Notes: a model not told the origin generated them from the letters alone. Positions 33,128-46,198 are shown, counted from the stretch's first letter. The stretch: DNA of 64,000 nucleotides from Enoplolaimus lenunculus (GCA_030248215.1 JASANG010003829.1:1-64000), one strand, 5' to 3'. Made by a program: numbers and translations.

Positions 33128-34375
33128 TCAATGCTTCCCCGGAATTGTTCCAGTTAAATGGATATTCGGTTCCGGATGAGGATGTGCGTGTGGTGATGCC
33201 GGTTGATCCCATCGTTCATGTTTGCCCTCTGCCAGATTTTTGATTGTGACATGCATCGCCTGAATAATAATGCATAGAACTGCTGGGTGATTCAATTTAA
33301 CGCTGCAACAACGGATTTCGTTCACAGACATAGGAATTGTCTTTAAGGTTTCCCAAATCGGTAAAATCACACTTTTATACAAACAACAACTGTTTACTAA
33401 AGAACTTATACAACTGAAAGAAAAGAAAAATGGGTTTGTGCCACTTCTGAACTCCGGACTAGCTCGTTTAAGCGAAAATCTACTAAAAGCGTAGAAAATT
33501 AGCAAAAAAGTTCGGGAGTTTCCTTAATGGGTTTTATCCACTCATCAAACACTTATAGCTGAACACTTGGGCAACTCCGAAAAAACACAGCCACTACATA
33601 TAAATTGGAGTAGCTTAATGCCAAAATTTAGTGTACAAATGTGCTACCTGTAGCTTTTCCATTTTCGGGGGTATAAGTGTTGATCGATAGCTGACTGTGT
33701 CTCCTTCGTGAGGAACAAATTCGCCATCTATGCTAAAACCAGACGATTAACATAATTAGGAATATACATATATTGTGCCGATAGCGAAATTTCTGCCAAT
33801 GCAGATTCTGATTTTTATTTTGGAAACATGTCAATGCCGATTTCAATTTTAACACACGGTGTTAAAATAACAGATAAGATACATTAAATCATTATAAATG
33901 CGCAGATTTAAACTCTACGGTTCATTTCAATTAATTGTTTCAAACACGAATTCAAGACAGATAAGTAACAGTTTCAAAATTAGACCAACTTATATACGTC
34001 AACAAATGAAACCGATGGTATTCCAAGTCACTATTATGTGCAAAAAGTATCGGCAAAGATTTGGCAATTTTTTGAAATGTCGATGTCCATACTCACGAAA
34101 AGTGCCGATTATTACCGATGCCGGTTAATCGGCACATCGTTAAACATAATGTATACACAAAATCCTTAGCCAGAACGATTACAAAACATTACAGACAAGA
34201 ACCAGATAAGTTTGTTTATCGCACAGTGTTAACGCCAAATCAATAAACTCACTCAGAAATATGCACGAAAATATCATCACCGCCTTCCGCTGGCTTAATA
34301 AACCCATGCCCTTTTTGTCGACAAAACCATCTGATTGTTCCCTCTTTGACTGGAGCATCGATGCATCGTTCTGTC
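33128..34375 (-). CDS. CARHSP1: CARHSP1/CSDC2-type cold-shock domain protein (5' exon not found)
   Basis: Minus-strand exons 34253-34375, 33648-33732 and 33128-33259 (stop at the low end), phases matching, about 113 residues. They encode a cold-shock domain of the calcium-regulated heat-stable protein family: FCRQKGHGFI is RNP1, DIFVHIS is RNP2, then DGEFVPHEGDTVSY and IPPKMEKLQAMHVTIKNLA as in vertebrate CARHSP1 and CSDC2. Family members bind single-stranded RNA and act on mRNA stability. The C-terminal tail HAHPHPEPNIHLTG is unusual in its His/Pro content. The first exon found starts in phase 2, so at least one upstream exon with the start codon, and probably the family's Ser/Arg-rich N-terminus, is missing from this call. 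Assignment to CARHSP1 rather than CSDC2 is by family only. Confidence 0.87.
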
Positions 34376-34987
34376 CTAAAAACGCAACGTTTTATATATA
34401 GACAATTGATGGCAAAAAATCCTCTTTTTAGGATCAAACATAATATATGATGCTGTGAAATACGTGATCGAGTTTTCAATGATATGTTATTGAACAAACT
34501 TTGTTTTCAATGTTGATTCGCATATTTTTAAATTCGTGCCAGCTTACATGGACTTGGTTCGAGTTCGTTTCGTTATAATTGGGCTTGGTGGGTCAAAGGT
34601 ACCAGATAGGCGATTGTTGTTTATCACTGCAGTTTCTGGTAATGTGGGCAAATGTTCCGATGCATGCGACATGATCACAAATTACTATAAATCGTATTAT
34701 CTATAGGTGTCCGTTATATATTTATCAAGCTCTACGCACGTTATTCCAACTGTAAATCAACTTTCGAGACCGACACCAGTTGAACACCGGGCGCTCTTGA
34801 CTTCTAAAGGAAGCGTCAAAAGGCGACATTTACCTCAACAACACATACTGAAATCTGAGGTATCCAGTCCCAGTATTTCAAACAAACTAAGGCTGTTATG
34901 GCTTCCGGCGTAATAATTTTACAAGGAAAACAGCCAGGCCGAGACAGTTGGATCGGTACGATAAGACACATCGAGTAACCATCTGAC

Positions 34988-35096
34988 CAGTGCCGGATTC
35001 GCTCGCAGAATCCAGACGCATTTTAAACTTAAGCGGTTTCAACGGTTAATGTTTGGGCCTCCCAAATGGGGGAGGGGGATGGCTGCTCCGGCCCTG
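34988..35096. mobile_element. Short hAT-like MITE, GC-rich, deleted relative
   Basis: 109 bp, starting CAGTGCCGGA and ending GCTCCGGCCCTG, flanked by CATCTGAC and CATTTGAC (7 of 8 match). Same family as 30496-30680. Confidence 0.83.
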
Positions 35097-36780
35097 CATT
35101 TGACGAAAGTTTAGGACATTGCCGGAAATGAAACCGAACTCTTGCACTCAAGCTAACCATACCACCAGTTTCTGACTTATACAAATATAAACTTAGAAAG
35201 CCCTCAGGCAAGTAATTTTTTGATGTTCTCGTATTAAACATTATCTAGCTATGTAATAATATGCTGGGTTGTAGAAACACGACTCAGTGGTACATTTTGA
35301 GGTTATCGCAATATTTTACTTAACTTTTATAAGTTTAGCTAAAAAAGTTTTTGGTAAAAGATGCCATTTAGCCAGGCCAATCGAGTTGGCACGTGTTAAC
35401 TAACATAAGCCTATGAATCCTAGACTAAGCCTAAGCTTCCCGGCCTTTAAAGATTTCATCACCTGTCTTCAAGTTGACATGCGTCTATTGTTAACATGGG
35501 TCATCGATATTATCAGAACCGGGACTATTTTCAGCCTGTAGACCGGCGTATGCAGATAGCAGGGTGCAGTGATATTAAAAATACCAGAACCAGAGCCGAA
35601 ACCGGAAAACAACACATATTTATTATCGAAAAATTCATTTTTAACGCTATTTTATTGCTTTTAATGGCGTAAACACACCATTTAGAATGCAAAAATTCTG
35701 AAGCAGTGAATTTTTGCAGTATTGCACAAATTGAACATTGCGGCAATACACGCCTGACACGTTAGAAACATAAGTTAGAATACTATACCAAAAAATACCG
35801 GATTTATTATCGAAACCGGATAGTGAAAAATACCGGATTTCCCTATCTATTAATGGAATTTAGTTAACATGATGCGCACGCAGACAAAATGTGTTAAGCG
35901 CAATATCAACCGCAAACGGGACAAACCGCTTGAAACGAAAACCGCTGAAGTTTGGAAATGCGTTTAGCTTCTTGCTCGCTTTGCTCGCGAGTTTTTGAGA
36001 CTATTCTACCTTCCCGTGATTTTTAATGGCTTTAATACACACTACACAGACCTTTGCTATGCTCGCTGGCCTACATCTTTTCTTTAGAAACAACTTTGAG
36101 TGTGGTGTGCTGTACACTGCCTCCCGGATTAGAGAATATGGACATTGTATAACTTTTACCTAAAATATCTAAGCTGTTCAGATAGCAGAACGAACATACC
36201 AGAAAGAATTCGCGCTGCGCGCGAACCGTGATTCATTTCAAACATGGTTCACTTTCTAGATCCACCATTTTGCAACTTTTGTGTGAAACTGTTTTTGGAA
36301 AAGTTTCCCATAGGACGGAAACGGAAAACAAATATAGGTATATTGAAATACAAAAGTTTCAAAAAATTTTCATTTTTTACCCAACATATTAACCGAGGAT
36401 GCATACAATTCACCGGTCGTTCAACAAACGAAAACGGATATCCGGTTACAGCCTGGTGTCTTCACAGCTATCGAACACGAGCGTGAGCTCGGACAACCTC
36501 AGATTAAACACTGAAAAATTATGGATTCACCTCTACGTTGAGGGATGTGTGCAAACAGAGGGGCAGGTGGGTGTTGGATGTATCCCCTACGCGTACAAAA
36601 TATATATTGAGACAACCCTCTTCTAACACATGAGGGATGCCGTTATACGTGATCAAACCTCAGTTGAATGGTAGTACTCTTTCATAGTCAATTTTATTGC
36701 AGTGATTCGCGGTTTGCGTGTGGATTCATGTTCACGGTCAGAAATTTTGCCCCCCCCCCTCGTTCTGAGATCTTGGATCC

Positions 36781-37115
36781 TAGGTGCAACCGGAGGTGAA
36801 AAATACCGGAGCCGGAAGAGAACGAACTTGCCGGGCTGGAGGTGAGGCTACATTATGTAGTAAACCTCACGGTTGATCAGTAAATTTTAGCCATTATCTG
36901 CAATGTGTCAGTTGTTTGGTTTTACGTAAATTTTCTACGAAATTTTGGAAATTTTTTCCTGAAAACTGTGACAAATGTAAAACAACACGCACTCTAAACA
37001 GATAAATTGTGCAAAATTTAACTACCGAAATTGCCGGAACCTCTGGCAAAAATTCTACCGGAGCCGGAAGTCGATTTTCTGCCAGAGCCGGAGGCAGACC
37101 TCCGGTTGTACCCTG
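36781..37115. mobile_element. hAT-like MITE, CCGGAGG family
   Basis: About 335 bp, beginning TAGGTGCAACCGGAGGTG and ending ACCTCCGGTTGTACCCTG, inverted repeats of each other. No clean target duplication. Homologous to 51543-51912. Confidence 0.75.
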
Positions 37116-37240
37116 GTATGTACAGTATGCTTATCATCACGTGGTATCTGTGAGTATATACGCGGTTTGTGTATGTGCAGAGTGTGTAAATGTTAAGACA
37201 TATACATACTCGTGCACGCACCAGAGGAAATCAGGATATC

Positions 37241-37312
37241 GGTCGCGTGGTGTAATGGGTTGCGCGCTTTACACGCGAGCAAGAGGTCCGAGGTTCGATT
37301 CCCGGCGTGGCC
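37241..37312 (+). pseudogene. tRNA-Arg-like sequence, probably SINE-derived
   Basis: 72 nt with a paired acceptor stem (GGTCGCG with CGTGGCC), a paired D stem (GTGT with GCGC) and a T-loop-like GGTTCGATTCC. The anticodon stem has mismatches and position 33 is not T, so it should not work as a tRNA. It shares about 40 bp of upstream sequence (CATACACGTGCAC type) with 45580-45649, which points to a dispersed SINE. Confidence 0.6.
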
Positions 37313-39014
37313 ATATCTTTCGGAGATATTAAGGGGAAAACCAATTATATTCGCAGTACTTTGGGAAAAGGGGTCGTCCCGACCGTGCAGTTCTGACAGT
37401 ATCAAATATTGATACTTAAATAAAATAGTCATTTGACTCTTCTGTCATTTTTTTTCAATGCATCCATTAAAGGTTCTTACACTTATGAAAACGTTAGCAA
37501 TTATTTCCGGTCGATTCAATTTTTTTGGGAAAAACTAACCGTGCTGTACTAATGAATTGAATATGCCGTGTCCCTCCAATTAAATTTTGCTATAAAACTA
37601 AACAATTCTTCCTATAAGTTCAGGGACAACACACATGCTGCTTTAATTTGTTTGTGCATATGTACATAAACTGGTAGTTATGCCAAATCTTCGTTTTAAA
37701 ATTTATATATGTGTATTTTTACATATCTGTTAGGCTTGTCCTAGACGTAGACTTACGTTTTGGTTTAGGTTTACGGCTTAGGTTTAAGTTAAGCCCTGTT
37801 CTCCCGCTGTCTCGGCTGTCCCACCCAGTGTCCGCAACACTCCTGCTTGCCATTGTCCCGGGACAGCGGACAGCCCTCAGCGTAACATGCGCCAAGGATA
37901 TAATGAGCAATGCAGTTGGCGAAATTACCGAATCTAACTATATTAAAAAACCCACCCGAACCAACCAACATAAACCGGTGTGATTCTAGTAAAAAATGCG
38001 TTTAATTAGAAACTGCAAATCAAACGTGCGGTGTGTAACGATCGCAAATTTACCTTGCTACGTTAACGAAATCAAGTTTACTTGAACATATAAATAACAA
38101 AATACATCAAATCTACGCTTAAAACGTATATTGTTCTGCGGCCAACGCAACTTGATGTCGAATGATTTCCGACGTTAATGGGTCAAGAAAGTATTGAAAA
38201 AATTTTCCGCTTTGAAAATATTTTATTCATATGAATGTTTTTACATGACAAACGTTCCACCAGATATATAATTATAAAGTTTAACTACTTCTCAATGAAG
38301 CCCATGTGGCAGAATGCAACCGGAAGTGAAAATATCGAAACTATAGACAAAAGCAAATCTAGAAAATAACATTTTGAGATTTGCTAATCTTAACATAACA
38401 TGTTTAAAGAAAAACTTTTCAAGTTTCTTTTTACAAAAATCTTAGCAATTTGACCATTAACTGAGACTTAAGTTTCATAAAACTACGAACAATTCTTTTG
38501 CTACCGAATACTGCTTAGATTTACAGAAAACTTAAGCAGGACGGCCAGAAGCTTACTGGCGGGAAGAATTTGGAAAAACGATCTATAAGAAGCTCTCATC
38601 GAAGAACGAAGAAAGAACTGCCGCATACAACAAAAGTAGAATTATCGAATTCGAGTTTAATGAAAGGACAGTAAAGTATACGGACAACAATTGAAGAAAA
38701 ACAGCTTGCGTCTGAAAATATTACAGAAATTAAACAGCAGAACAAACTACTAGTTCTGTTGTATCTGCTTACATCATTGTTACCACATTCTGAATTAACC
38801 ACTGAAAAACAAATAGGTGCGCGTTTTCGAGTACAAATAACTTGCTATTTGAAATTATACACAAGCAGCTTATTTTTATCAAAAATACATCAAAATACAA
38901 TATTGAAATCAGGCTTCGAACATTAATTAAGTTTCTACCGTTGTGCTGCAAGTGAGCCTCAAGTTGCCCAACAAAGTTACTACGCTTACTGGCTGTGTTG
39001 CTACCGCCCATGTT

Positions 39015-42000
39015 TCATTCAGTAGCTTCAGAGTTCGAGCCATCGCCTTCAATGTGTTGCTTCCGTTGACTGCCACGCCGTCTATGCCTTACCGCACCAC
39101 TGTCTTCACCAGTCCACTCTTGCCCACCGCCACAATTCGGTCTGTCGCTATCAGGCGTAACCTCGTTCGTCCCACGTCCGATAAAATTGCCGTCGACATT
39201 ATCTTCCATCTTTCTCGAGTCTTGTTCAATCGGTACCAATTGCGGAAGTTGCTCATCGTCTTTTTCAGCCTCAGAAGCCGTTCCTTCAACTCGACTACTC
39301 ATGTTCGGGTCCGGAATCAGTTGATTATTTTCATCAAACATATCGCCGCTGGTTCCAAATTCATTCATACGATTCATATCAACGCGATAAATATAACGTT
39401 GATACAAATAAATAATAAATACAATATCGTCACGAAAGCATCCAATACGATACATTGTTGGCATTTTGATCACAAACGCAAATATGTCGTCGATGAATGT
39501 GTTCAAAAACTTATACGTCAACATTCTCCACGGTAAATGCGCAACCGATTTCAATTTGTAATTGATAAACAGCTGAAAAATACAACCCGTCGATGGAATA
39601 AAGAGTAAAATAGACAAAAGCATACGTTGTTCGATTTAGCCAGATTCAGCTTTTTGGAAAATATCTCCACGTTAACTATTAAAAACATATAGAAAATCAA
39701 AATGAATTTTGTTCTAAAAGATAACATCACAATGTTTATTTTATTAAAAAGGACAACTTTCCCAAAATGTTTTCGAATATCTCGATTTCAGACTAATGCA
39801 CTACAAAACTAAAAAATCCAACACGTGTGCTCCCATTTTTACGCAAAGCATATGCAATAGCCCGCTTGCAATCGACACCAAACAAAACAAAACCGTACTT
39901 CAAACAAGGCCGAGCAATGTACAATACAAAACGTTACATAACTTCCAAGCTTAAATCAAAACTTTAGCTGCACTTAGACAGACGCCATAATATTAATTGA
40001 ACAAAACAATATATCATCTGTATTCAACAAACCTGTGGCGTCATCATAATAAAGCCAAACGTCAACAAAAATCCATACAACATGCTCAAAATAAACGAAT
40101 ACCAGCCACGGTGTTCATGATACAATAACGAATACACTGCATACGCAGCCAGCAATGGAAAACACACCCAACCAAGATATTTAAACGCCAAGTTGTCATA
40201 TTCACGCGTTGACGATTCCACATAGGTACCTTTGTCGTGAAAACGAATCCGAGGAATAACACCGAACAACTAAAACACAACCGATGTTATCAATAGCTGT
40301 ACAAACATAAACAGATCAACTCAATAAAACAAGGATGGTTCTAGGATTTGAGAAAGAGAGTAGCTGGAAGGAAATTTCAGGCGTCAACTCCTTCAAGATT
40401 TTTGGACAAAGATGTTTAGACAGTAGTGTAAGTTTACAACACAAGAAATCACTTTCAAAACTTCTATAGAATGCAGCAACCCCCTTTCCAAAATAATGGC
40501 TACACCCATGAGCTTATAGAGTTTAATACTTTTGAAATATACATTTTTCTTGATCAATTGTTATAAAGTTACAAAATAAGAAAGCTGAATTATTACACAA
40601 ACTGTTAACTGTATATTATAACAAACCAATCCGATACCAAAACTCCTGGTATCATCAGAAACCATACTGCATTAAGCAATCATAACAGTCACACCACATA
40701 TGCCACTAAATCAGCTAACGAAATTCAAATAGTCTTAGAACAAGTATATCTCATCCACTAACCTTATTTTCTCGATCCAGCTTCACATCAAGCACCTTCG
40801 GCACTTTCCACAGCTCAATCAACAGTCCAATACCAACACTAACGCGGACAACAAAGTTAGTTTCGTTATCTAAAATGTACAACAGTACAATTCCCGACGT
40901 TACAACATTGAACAAAACCGACCGAACAGACAGCCCTTCAAGAGATTTACGAGACCTCCAAAATTGGATATCATTCTTGAACGCCAACAATTCGAATATT
41001 GTATGCAACAGAGAAACGATTATGGTTGCTCCCAACAAATACGGGTTGGTGTCAAGTATGGTTTGCTTCAAGGTATCTTGATCATCGTCCGTTTCTTCAC
41101 CTGGATCAGTACCTGCAACACCAAGAAATAAATTAATGAATCTCAATCTTAGAGCGATCTCTCTTTCATGGACTGTGTTACTGAGCTATGACTAAAATTT
41201 ACCACAAGTTGTGTTAATTTAAAACATACGTAAAAATGCCTTTGTGTTCTAAGGGAGTTAGGAGGCTGTGCGTTAAACTGCAATTAACAGATGTATTGCA
41301 CAAGGGGCTAGGGCACCGAGGCAGACGGGCTACCATCATGGTTCGAACGGGAACTATGGCTTGCCCGAACAGAAACAGGAATAGAATTTTTTGCAGCAAG
41401 AAGAACCGAAATTTGAAATAATTTCATCAACGAATTACTGTTATACTATTTAGACAACTAGTCAAAAAGTGCTATATGCAAATTTTCAGATATTTCATCA
41501 TAAAGTTTGGCGAAAACCCATCAGATTTTTAACCTAACAGCTTAGTAATATAACTGAACTAAGTAATTGCAAAAACACTCATTTTGTAAGTAGCAATTTC
41601 CAATATTTTAAGGATTACGAATAACTTTCAACAAAATCGTAAAAATTCCTGTTTCTGCATCTTGGAATGCAGGAACATGAACAGGAATTGAATTTTTGCA
41701 TGAATTCCGGCCGGAACAGGAATTGGTTGAACCTTGGTAAGCACCGTCTACAGTCTCCGTTTTACTTACAATCGGACCGTCAGACATGGGCTGATAAAAA
41801 TCAAGTAGTTGATTCAAGGCTTTATCACAAGCTGAGAACCGTTTCGGAACTACCCACTGACCTAATATTTAAAATTCACCTGCCTATATATGCGGGGTTT
41901 AAAAACGTCATTATAGCCTTTAAAAAAACTATTCAACACGCTGGCTGCAATGCAATAGTTGTATGCTATGCTAATGTGCGACAGCGAAACCTGTATAGAA

Positions 42001-45000
42001 AACACACCTTTCAGAAAGATCTTATATTATGGAACGCGGGGGCATATACTGACATTATTGCTACACACATATATACGTATTAGGTACTCGGTCTCGGTCT
42101 CAGTCCAGACAAGTCTTAAGTGGTACCTGATGCGTATATATACGTATATATTAAAGATGTCCCGGAGCCCGGCCCCAACCCCGATACCGGGGCCTAAGAC
42201 CCGGCCCCGGAACCATCACGTTATTTGCTGGGGCCTAATCGCGGCCAGTTTTATATACTACGCTTAATCGTCTCGCATGAAAAACAATCTTATCATGATT
42301 CAAAAATATGAAAATCACAAAAAATTACCTTGCACCGTATTTTTTTATTTTCCTAAGGTTTGCAGTACACACTACACAAAATATAGATTGTTTATCTCCA
42401 CACTGTTAGCCACCATATACATATAACGTTATCATCAGGGTGCAACCGGAATTACAATTTACCGGAACCGGAATTTGAAAATTTTACCGGAACCGGAACC
42501 GGAAAGTGAAAAATGCATTTCACCAAAAATTTCATTTTAATCTTATTTTTTGCTTTATTATTTGTGAAATAACCTTAGTCGAACATAGGTATTTATTTTA
42601 TTTGTTGTATTTTAGATTTTCATCATCGACTGAAGTGAAATCCACCATCAATGGCTTATATTCGGAGTACAAGTGGCTTTCAAAAGAGATTCTTAAAAAT
42701 TAGCAAAGTTAAGAAAACGGCCAAATTATAACATCGGAATTTTTAAATCCGGTAAAAATTTGAAAACGGCCAAATTAAAACGGCCAAATTATAACACCGG
42801 AATTTTTAAATCCGGTAAAAATTTACCGGAACCGGAACCGGAAGGTGAAAAAATGCCGGAACCGGAACCGGAATTCCGGTTGCACCCTGGTTATCATAGC
42901 TTATGTTGATAGTTTTAAGTTTTCTAACTTGGCCCCGGGGCGCTTTGGGACCAGCACCAGTAAAGGTAAATACTGGACTCGGGGCAACTATAATATTATA
43001 TATAAATCGGCTAAAACTCAAAACAGTACATATATTACAAGTGTCAGGTATATATGCTTATTACTTATTATATCTCCCGTTTAAATTACTAACAGAACAT
43101 TTAGATAAACTATAATACAAACTTCCAACGGTTCAAGTTTCTAATAGTGTAACATAAATGTCTCGATTCATGTCACATATATAGGCAGGATATATGGTCT
43201 TATTACAAATCTGAGACTGGAAGACCAAGACAAAAAAGTGTTGGTAAGCAGGGTGCAACCGGAATTCCGGTCCCGGTATTTTTTCACCTTCCGGTTCCGG
43301 CATTTTTTCACCTTCCGGTTCCGGTAAATTTTTACCGGATTAATAAATTCCGGTATTATAATTTGGCCGTTTTCTTAACTTCGCTAATTTTTAAGAATCT
43401 CTTTTGAAAGCCAGTTGTACTCCGAATATAAGCCATTGATGGTGGATTTCACTTCAGTCGATGATGAAAATCTAAAATACAACAAATAAAATAAATACCT
43501 ATGTTCGACTAAGGTTATTTCACAACTAATAGAGCAAAAAATAAGATTAAAATGAAATTTTTGGTGAAATGCATTTTTCACTTTCCGGTTCCGGTTCCGG
43601 TAAAATTTTCAAATTCCGGTTCCGGTAAATTGTAATTCCGGTTGCACCCTGTTGGTCAGTTATTTTTGAGCGGTAACCCATACCGATTTTCAGAGTTTGC
43701 AAAAACAGAATTAACCGAGATTTGTAACAATTTTGTTAATTGTTGCTGTTAAGGCAACGCGATAATTTTGCTGTAACAAGAGTTTGAGAAAAAATTCTGT
43801 TGCTTTCAGCCTAAAGCGTAATTTATTAGCCACTTTTCAGTTGGCAAACTATTTTTAATAAGTAAAAACATTTTTCAACTTTAATTGGTCACTTAGTTCC
43901 GGAGTTTTGGTATCGGCTTGCAAACCTACGCAAACTTAAAAAGCAACACCCAGATCGGACGAAAACCAAGACAAAAACTCTCATCTCTGCCCAATGCTAC
44001 ATTTGCGGTCGCACAGTTGCACAGCTTAACGTTAAAATTAGAACCTGCACTGCACTGTCGGCATACCTAAAATTTGAGTCCATTTATTGCGCATATTTTG
44101 CGATGCGTATAACTGGAATTTGAACAACGACATTGGCGACAGCGTCAGCGTCAGATTCAAAACGGAAACAGTTGAATTTAGCGGCATATAATCGGCGTTT
44201 AAATTCCAATAATCATTGAAATAAAAAATTGGATAATAGTCACCGGTCACTATGTCGAATTGAACGTATTCATCTAACGGTGGTGGCAGAGCACCTTTCG
44301 TCCACATTGTTTGATCATCAACCAGACTAATCGTTAAATTTGGATGCCAGTGCGACAATATTTCGTGACTTAATCCAATTTCTGCTTTCTTCATATCGTC
44401 TTCGGACTGCTCAGTTTTGCCAGTGAGCAAGTTAGACGTTTTCTGATAGCGTTTCTTCCGAAATTTGTTCAAACGGCGAGACCGATAAATCGTTTGTCGT
44501 TTAACATAATACTCACTGGATGGATCCGGTGAATTTTCAGAGCGTACCACATATACGTGTAAATAAATAGATCCGTTATTTTGAAGTTGCGATGTGCATT
44601 CAATTTGTCCAGATTTAACAAACGAACCGTCTCGATTAGGACCTCCATTCCAGTCTCCATAAATGAAACCAGATTTTTCCCAAAACAATTTGCTACGATC
44701 GTGAAACTCGTTAAAGCGTTTAGACTCTGAAATATAAAAATAAACATCCAGTTTCGTTCCCCGCTCGAACACATTTTTTCCAGCTGGCCGCATATTTCTC
44801 GCACCACCTGGCACATACGGAGAACCATCGGGACGCGTCGCATTTGGTTTAATCATTTCTTGTGGACCCCGCCAACTTCGAATCAACGTCGAAACACAAT
44901 AAATAATAATCATACGGGTGAAAAGTCCTTTTAAAATAGTCCAAAACTGCTGCATACCGCCTACTGGTTGTGCATTAGGTTGTGTATTTTGTTGAACACC

Positions 45001-45063
45001 TGGCGCTGCTGCAGTGTTTCCTTCTGCAACAGCAATCGCTGCATTGGCGTCTACTTCAGGCAT
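39015..45063 (-). CDS. CLPTM1: CLPTM1, cleft lip and palate transmembrane protein 1 homologue
   Basis: Minus-strand exons 44067-45063, 40763-41112, 40033-40269 and 39015-39572; GT/AG borders and phases agree, 713 residues, a little longer than the human protein. Multi-pass ER/plasma membrane protein; vertebrate CLPTM1 retains GABA-A receptors in the ER. Exon 1 has one membrane segment near residues 40-60 (GLFTRMIIIYCVSTLI) and the large luminal domain. The remaining membrane segments follow, with very conserved stretches DTNPYLLGATIIVS, LEGLSVRSV, YILDNETNFVV, MLYGFLLTFGFIMMTPQ, NYKLKSVAHLPWRMLTYK and DDIFAFVIKMPTMYRIGC. The tail after NEFGTSGD is acidic and disordered. The start is the first Met of the open frame. 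It runs divergently from NAA80, about 4 kb away. Confidence 0.96.
42436..42889. mobile_element. hAT-like MITE, CCGGAA family
   Basis: 454 bp, starting CAGGGTGCAACCGGAATTAC and ending AATTCCGGTTGCACCCTG, with perfect 8-bp duplications GTTATCAT at both sides. CCGGAA motifs cluster near both ends. An internal duplication of the TTTAAATCCGGTAAAAATTT segment distinguishes it from the next copy. Confidence 0.92.
43249..43651. mobile_element. hAT-like MITE, CCGGAA family, opposite orientation
   Basis: 403 bp, flanked by TTGGTAAG and TTGGTCAG (7 of 8 match). It is the reverse complement of 42436-42889 with few differences, so both belong to one recent burst. The copies lie 359 bp apart, head to head, in the same intron. 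Confidence 0.9.
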
Positions 45064-45295
45064 TGCTTAGTTATATTGTTAATATATCCCTGTAAACCCT
45101 CTAATAGAATATATATCGCTTGTTATTCAACTGCACTAAAATTGCAGGCCATGGTATTGCGATCTTTCAAAACGGAAAACGTTCTTAGAAAAACTTCTGA
45201 GGTTGTCATGAGTTGGGCAGGGTACGGCGGTTTCTAGTTCTGAGTTCTTGCAACTGAAAATGAGAGGTGTTCTTGCGAGGTTTCGACTTAATGAC

Positions 45296-45350
45296 CCACG
45301 GCCGAAAGATTCTCAGTCCAGCGCTCTACCACTGAGCCACGCTGTCTCCC
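45296..45350 (-). mobile_element. tRNA-like SINE head, decayed
   Basis: The complement reads GCGTGGCTCAGTGGTAGAGC followed by GCTGGACTGAGAATC, a box-A and anticodon-arm-like stretch. The T-arm is decayed. It shares flanking sequence (TTAGTTCTGAGTTCT type) with the copy at 45703-45772. Confidence 0.6.
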
Positions 45351-45579
45351 AATCAACTGTTGAGCGTTAAGATTTTTATGCCTTATAAGAACATCAACAT
45401 TACACTCGCGTTTTGCTTCTTGCAAAAGTTAAAACCACAAAAGACAATAACCGTTTAAGCCTTGCTGTTTAATAGAGAAACTGTTGGTATACGTGGTGTA
45501 GCATATGTATTAATAGTGTGCGTAATGTAAACCACATACATACACGTGCACATATAGCATTAGAGAAAATTCTAACATC

Positions 45580-45649
45580 GGCCGCGTGGTGTAATGGGTA
45601 GCGCTTGACTCGCGAGCGAGAAGTCTGAGATCCGATTTTCGGCGTGGCC
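45580..45649 (+). pseudogene. tRNA-Arg-like sequence, SINE-type
   Basis: 70 nt, 5' GGCCGCG pairing with 3' CGTGGCC; D stem GTGT with GCGC. The anticodon arm is imperfect (one A-G mismatch) and the T-arm is weaker than at 37241-37312. Shared upstream flank with that copy indicates a common repeat. Confidence 0.6.
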
Positions 45650-45702
45650 ATATGTTTCAACAGTTTTTAGTTCTGAGTTCTCAGCAGCTGAAGATGAGGG
45701 AC

Positions 45703-45772
45703 GCTCCCAGGAGTTTCGAACTCGGTCGACAGATTTTCAGTCCAGCGCGCTATCCACTGAGCCACGCCGACT
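45703..45772 (-). mobile_element. tRNA-like SINE head
   Basis: The complement reads GGCGTGGCTCAGTGGATAGC, then GCTGGACTGAAAATCTG and GAGTTCGAAACTC. The anticodon loop would read GAA as in tRNA-Phe, but the stem contains a mismatch. It lies beside and inverted to the tRNA-Arg-like copy at 45580. Confidence 0.6.
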
Positions 45773-46198
45773 CACAATCAACTGCTGAGTTTTTCTGTTT
45801 TTATACATTATAAGAACCTCAACATTATATACATGTATCTTGGTTCTTCGATTTTTTTACCGCTTCTGCATATGAAGGCACTACATATGCATCAACGTTT
45901 TACCGATGCGTAGCATTAGCATGACGTTATTTGCCTCCATACATCCGCATGTCAAAGTGCAGTTATAACAGAAATACTGTGTCGGGCGGTGTCCCAGTAT
46001 GCACTTTGTAACACACTGGTGTTCGCCCTCAGCGTTCCTAGGTTAAGATCTCTACATATCCGGTGCCGCAATGTACTTGTCATATTGCCCATTTGTATTC
46101 CAATAAAATTCTGCGTTATTATTTCCTGCTAAATTCTTTAAATCTTATAGTTGAAGGCGTGTACGAGTAAGGACACATACCATAACCGCCTTCGGATT

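Larger units (their letters stand above)
34376..39014. other. Intergenic DNA between the cold-shock gene and CLPTM1
   Basis: Should contain the missing 5' exon of the cold-shock gene, which could not be recognised. Recognisable content: hAT-like MITEs at 34988-35096 and 36781-37115, a tRNA-like sequence at 37241-37312, a terminal fragment of the GGGACAG family ending near 37893, CCGG-rich debris around 35560-35850, and short TTAGGC-like tracts near 35400 and 37750. From 37900 to 39014 nothing was seen. Confidence 0.6.
41113..44066. other. CLPTM1 intron 1
   Basis: 2.95 kb. Holds two inverted copies of the CCGGAA hAT-like MITE (42436-42889 and 43249-43651), a short GTCTCGGTCTCAG tract near 42090 and a GGCCCCGG-rich stretch near 42165-42210. 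Intron 2 (40270-40762) shows no recognisable element. Confidence 0.65.

Noticed and set aside
34707-34913. 69-codon plus-strand frame with Ser/Arg/Pro content after a TATAG acceptor
   Set aside because: On the wrong strand to be the missing 5' exon of the cold-shock gene, and no family is recognisable; no donor fits.
39015-39536. 197-codon plus-strand frame opposite the last CLPTM1 exon
   Set aside because: It is the antisense shadow of a strongly conserved coding exon.
42506-43581. Two almost identical 65-codon frames beginning MKNAFHQKFHFNLIF
   Set aside because: They are the same segment of two inverted MITE copies; no similarity to a transposase or host protein.
37241-45649. Two tRNA-Arg-like sequences as functional tRNA genes
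   Set aside because: Anticodon arms are mispaired, one lacks T at position 33, and they share upstream flanks as SINE copies do.
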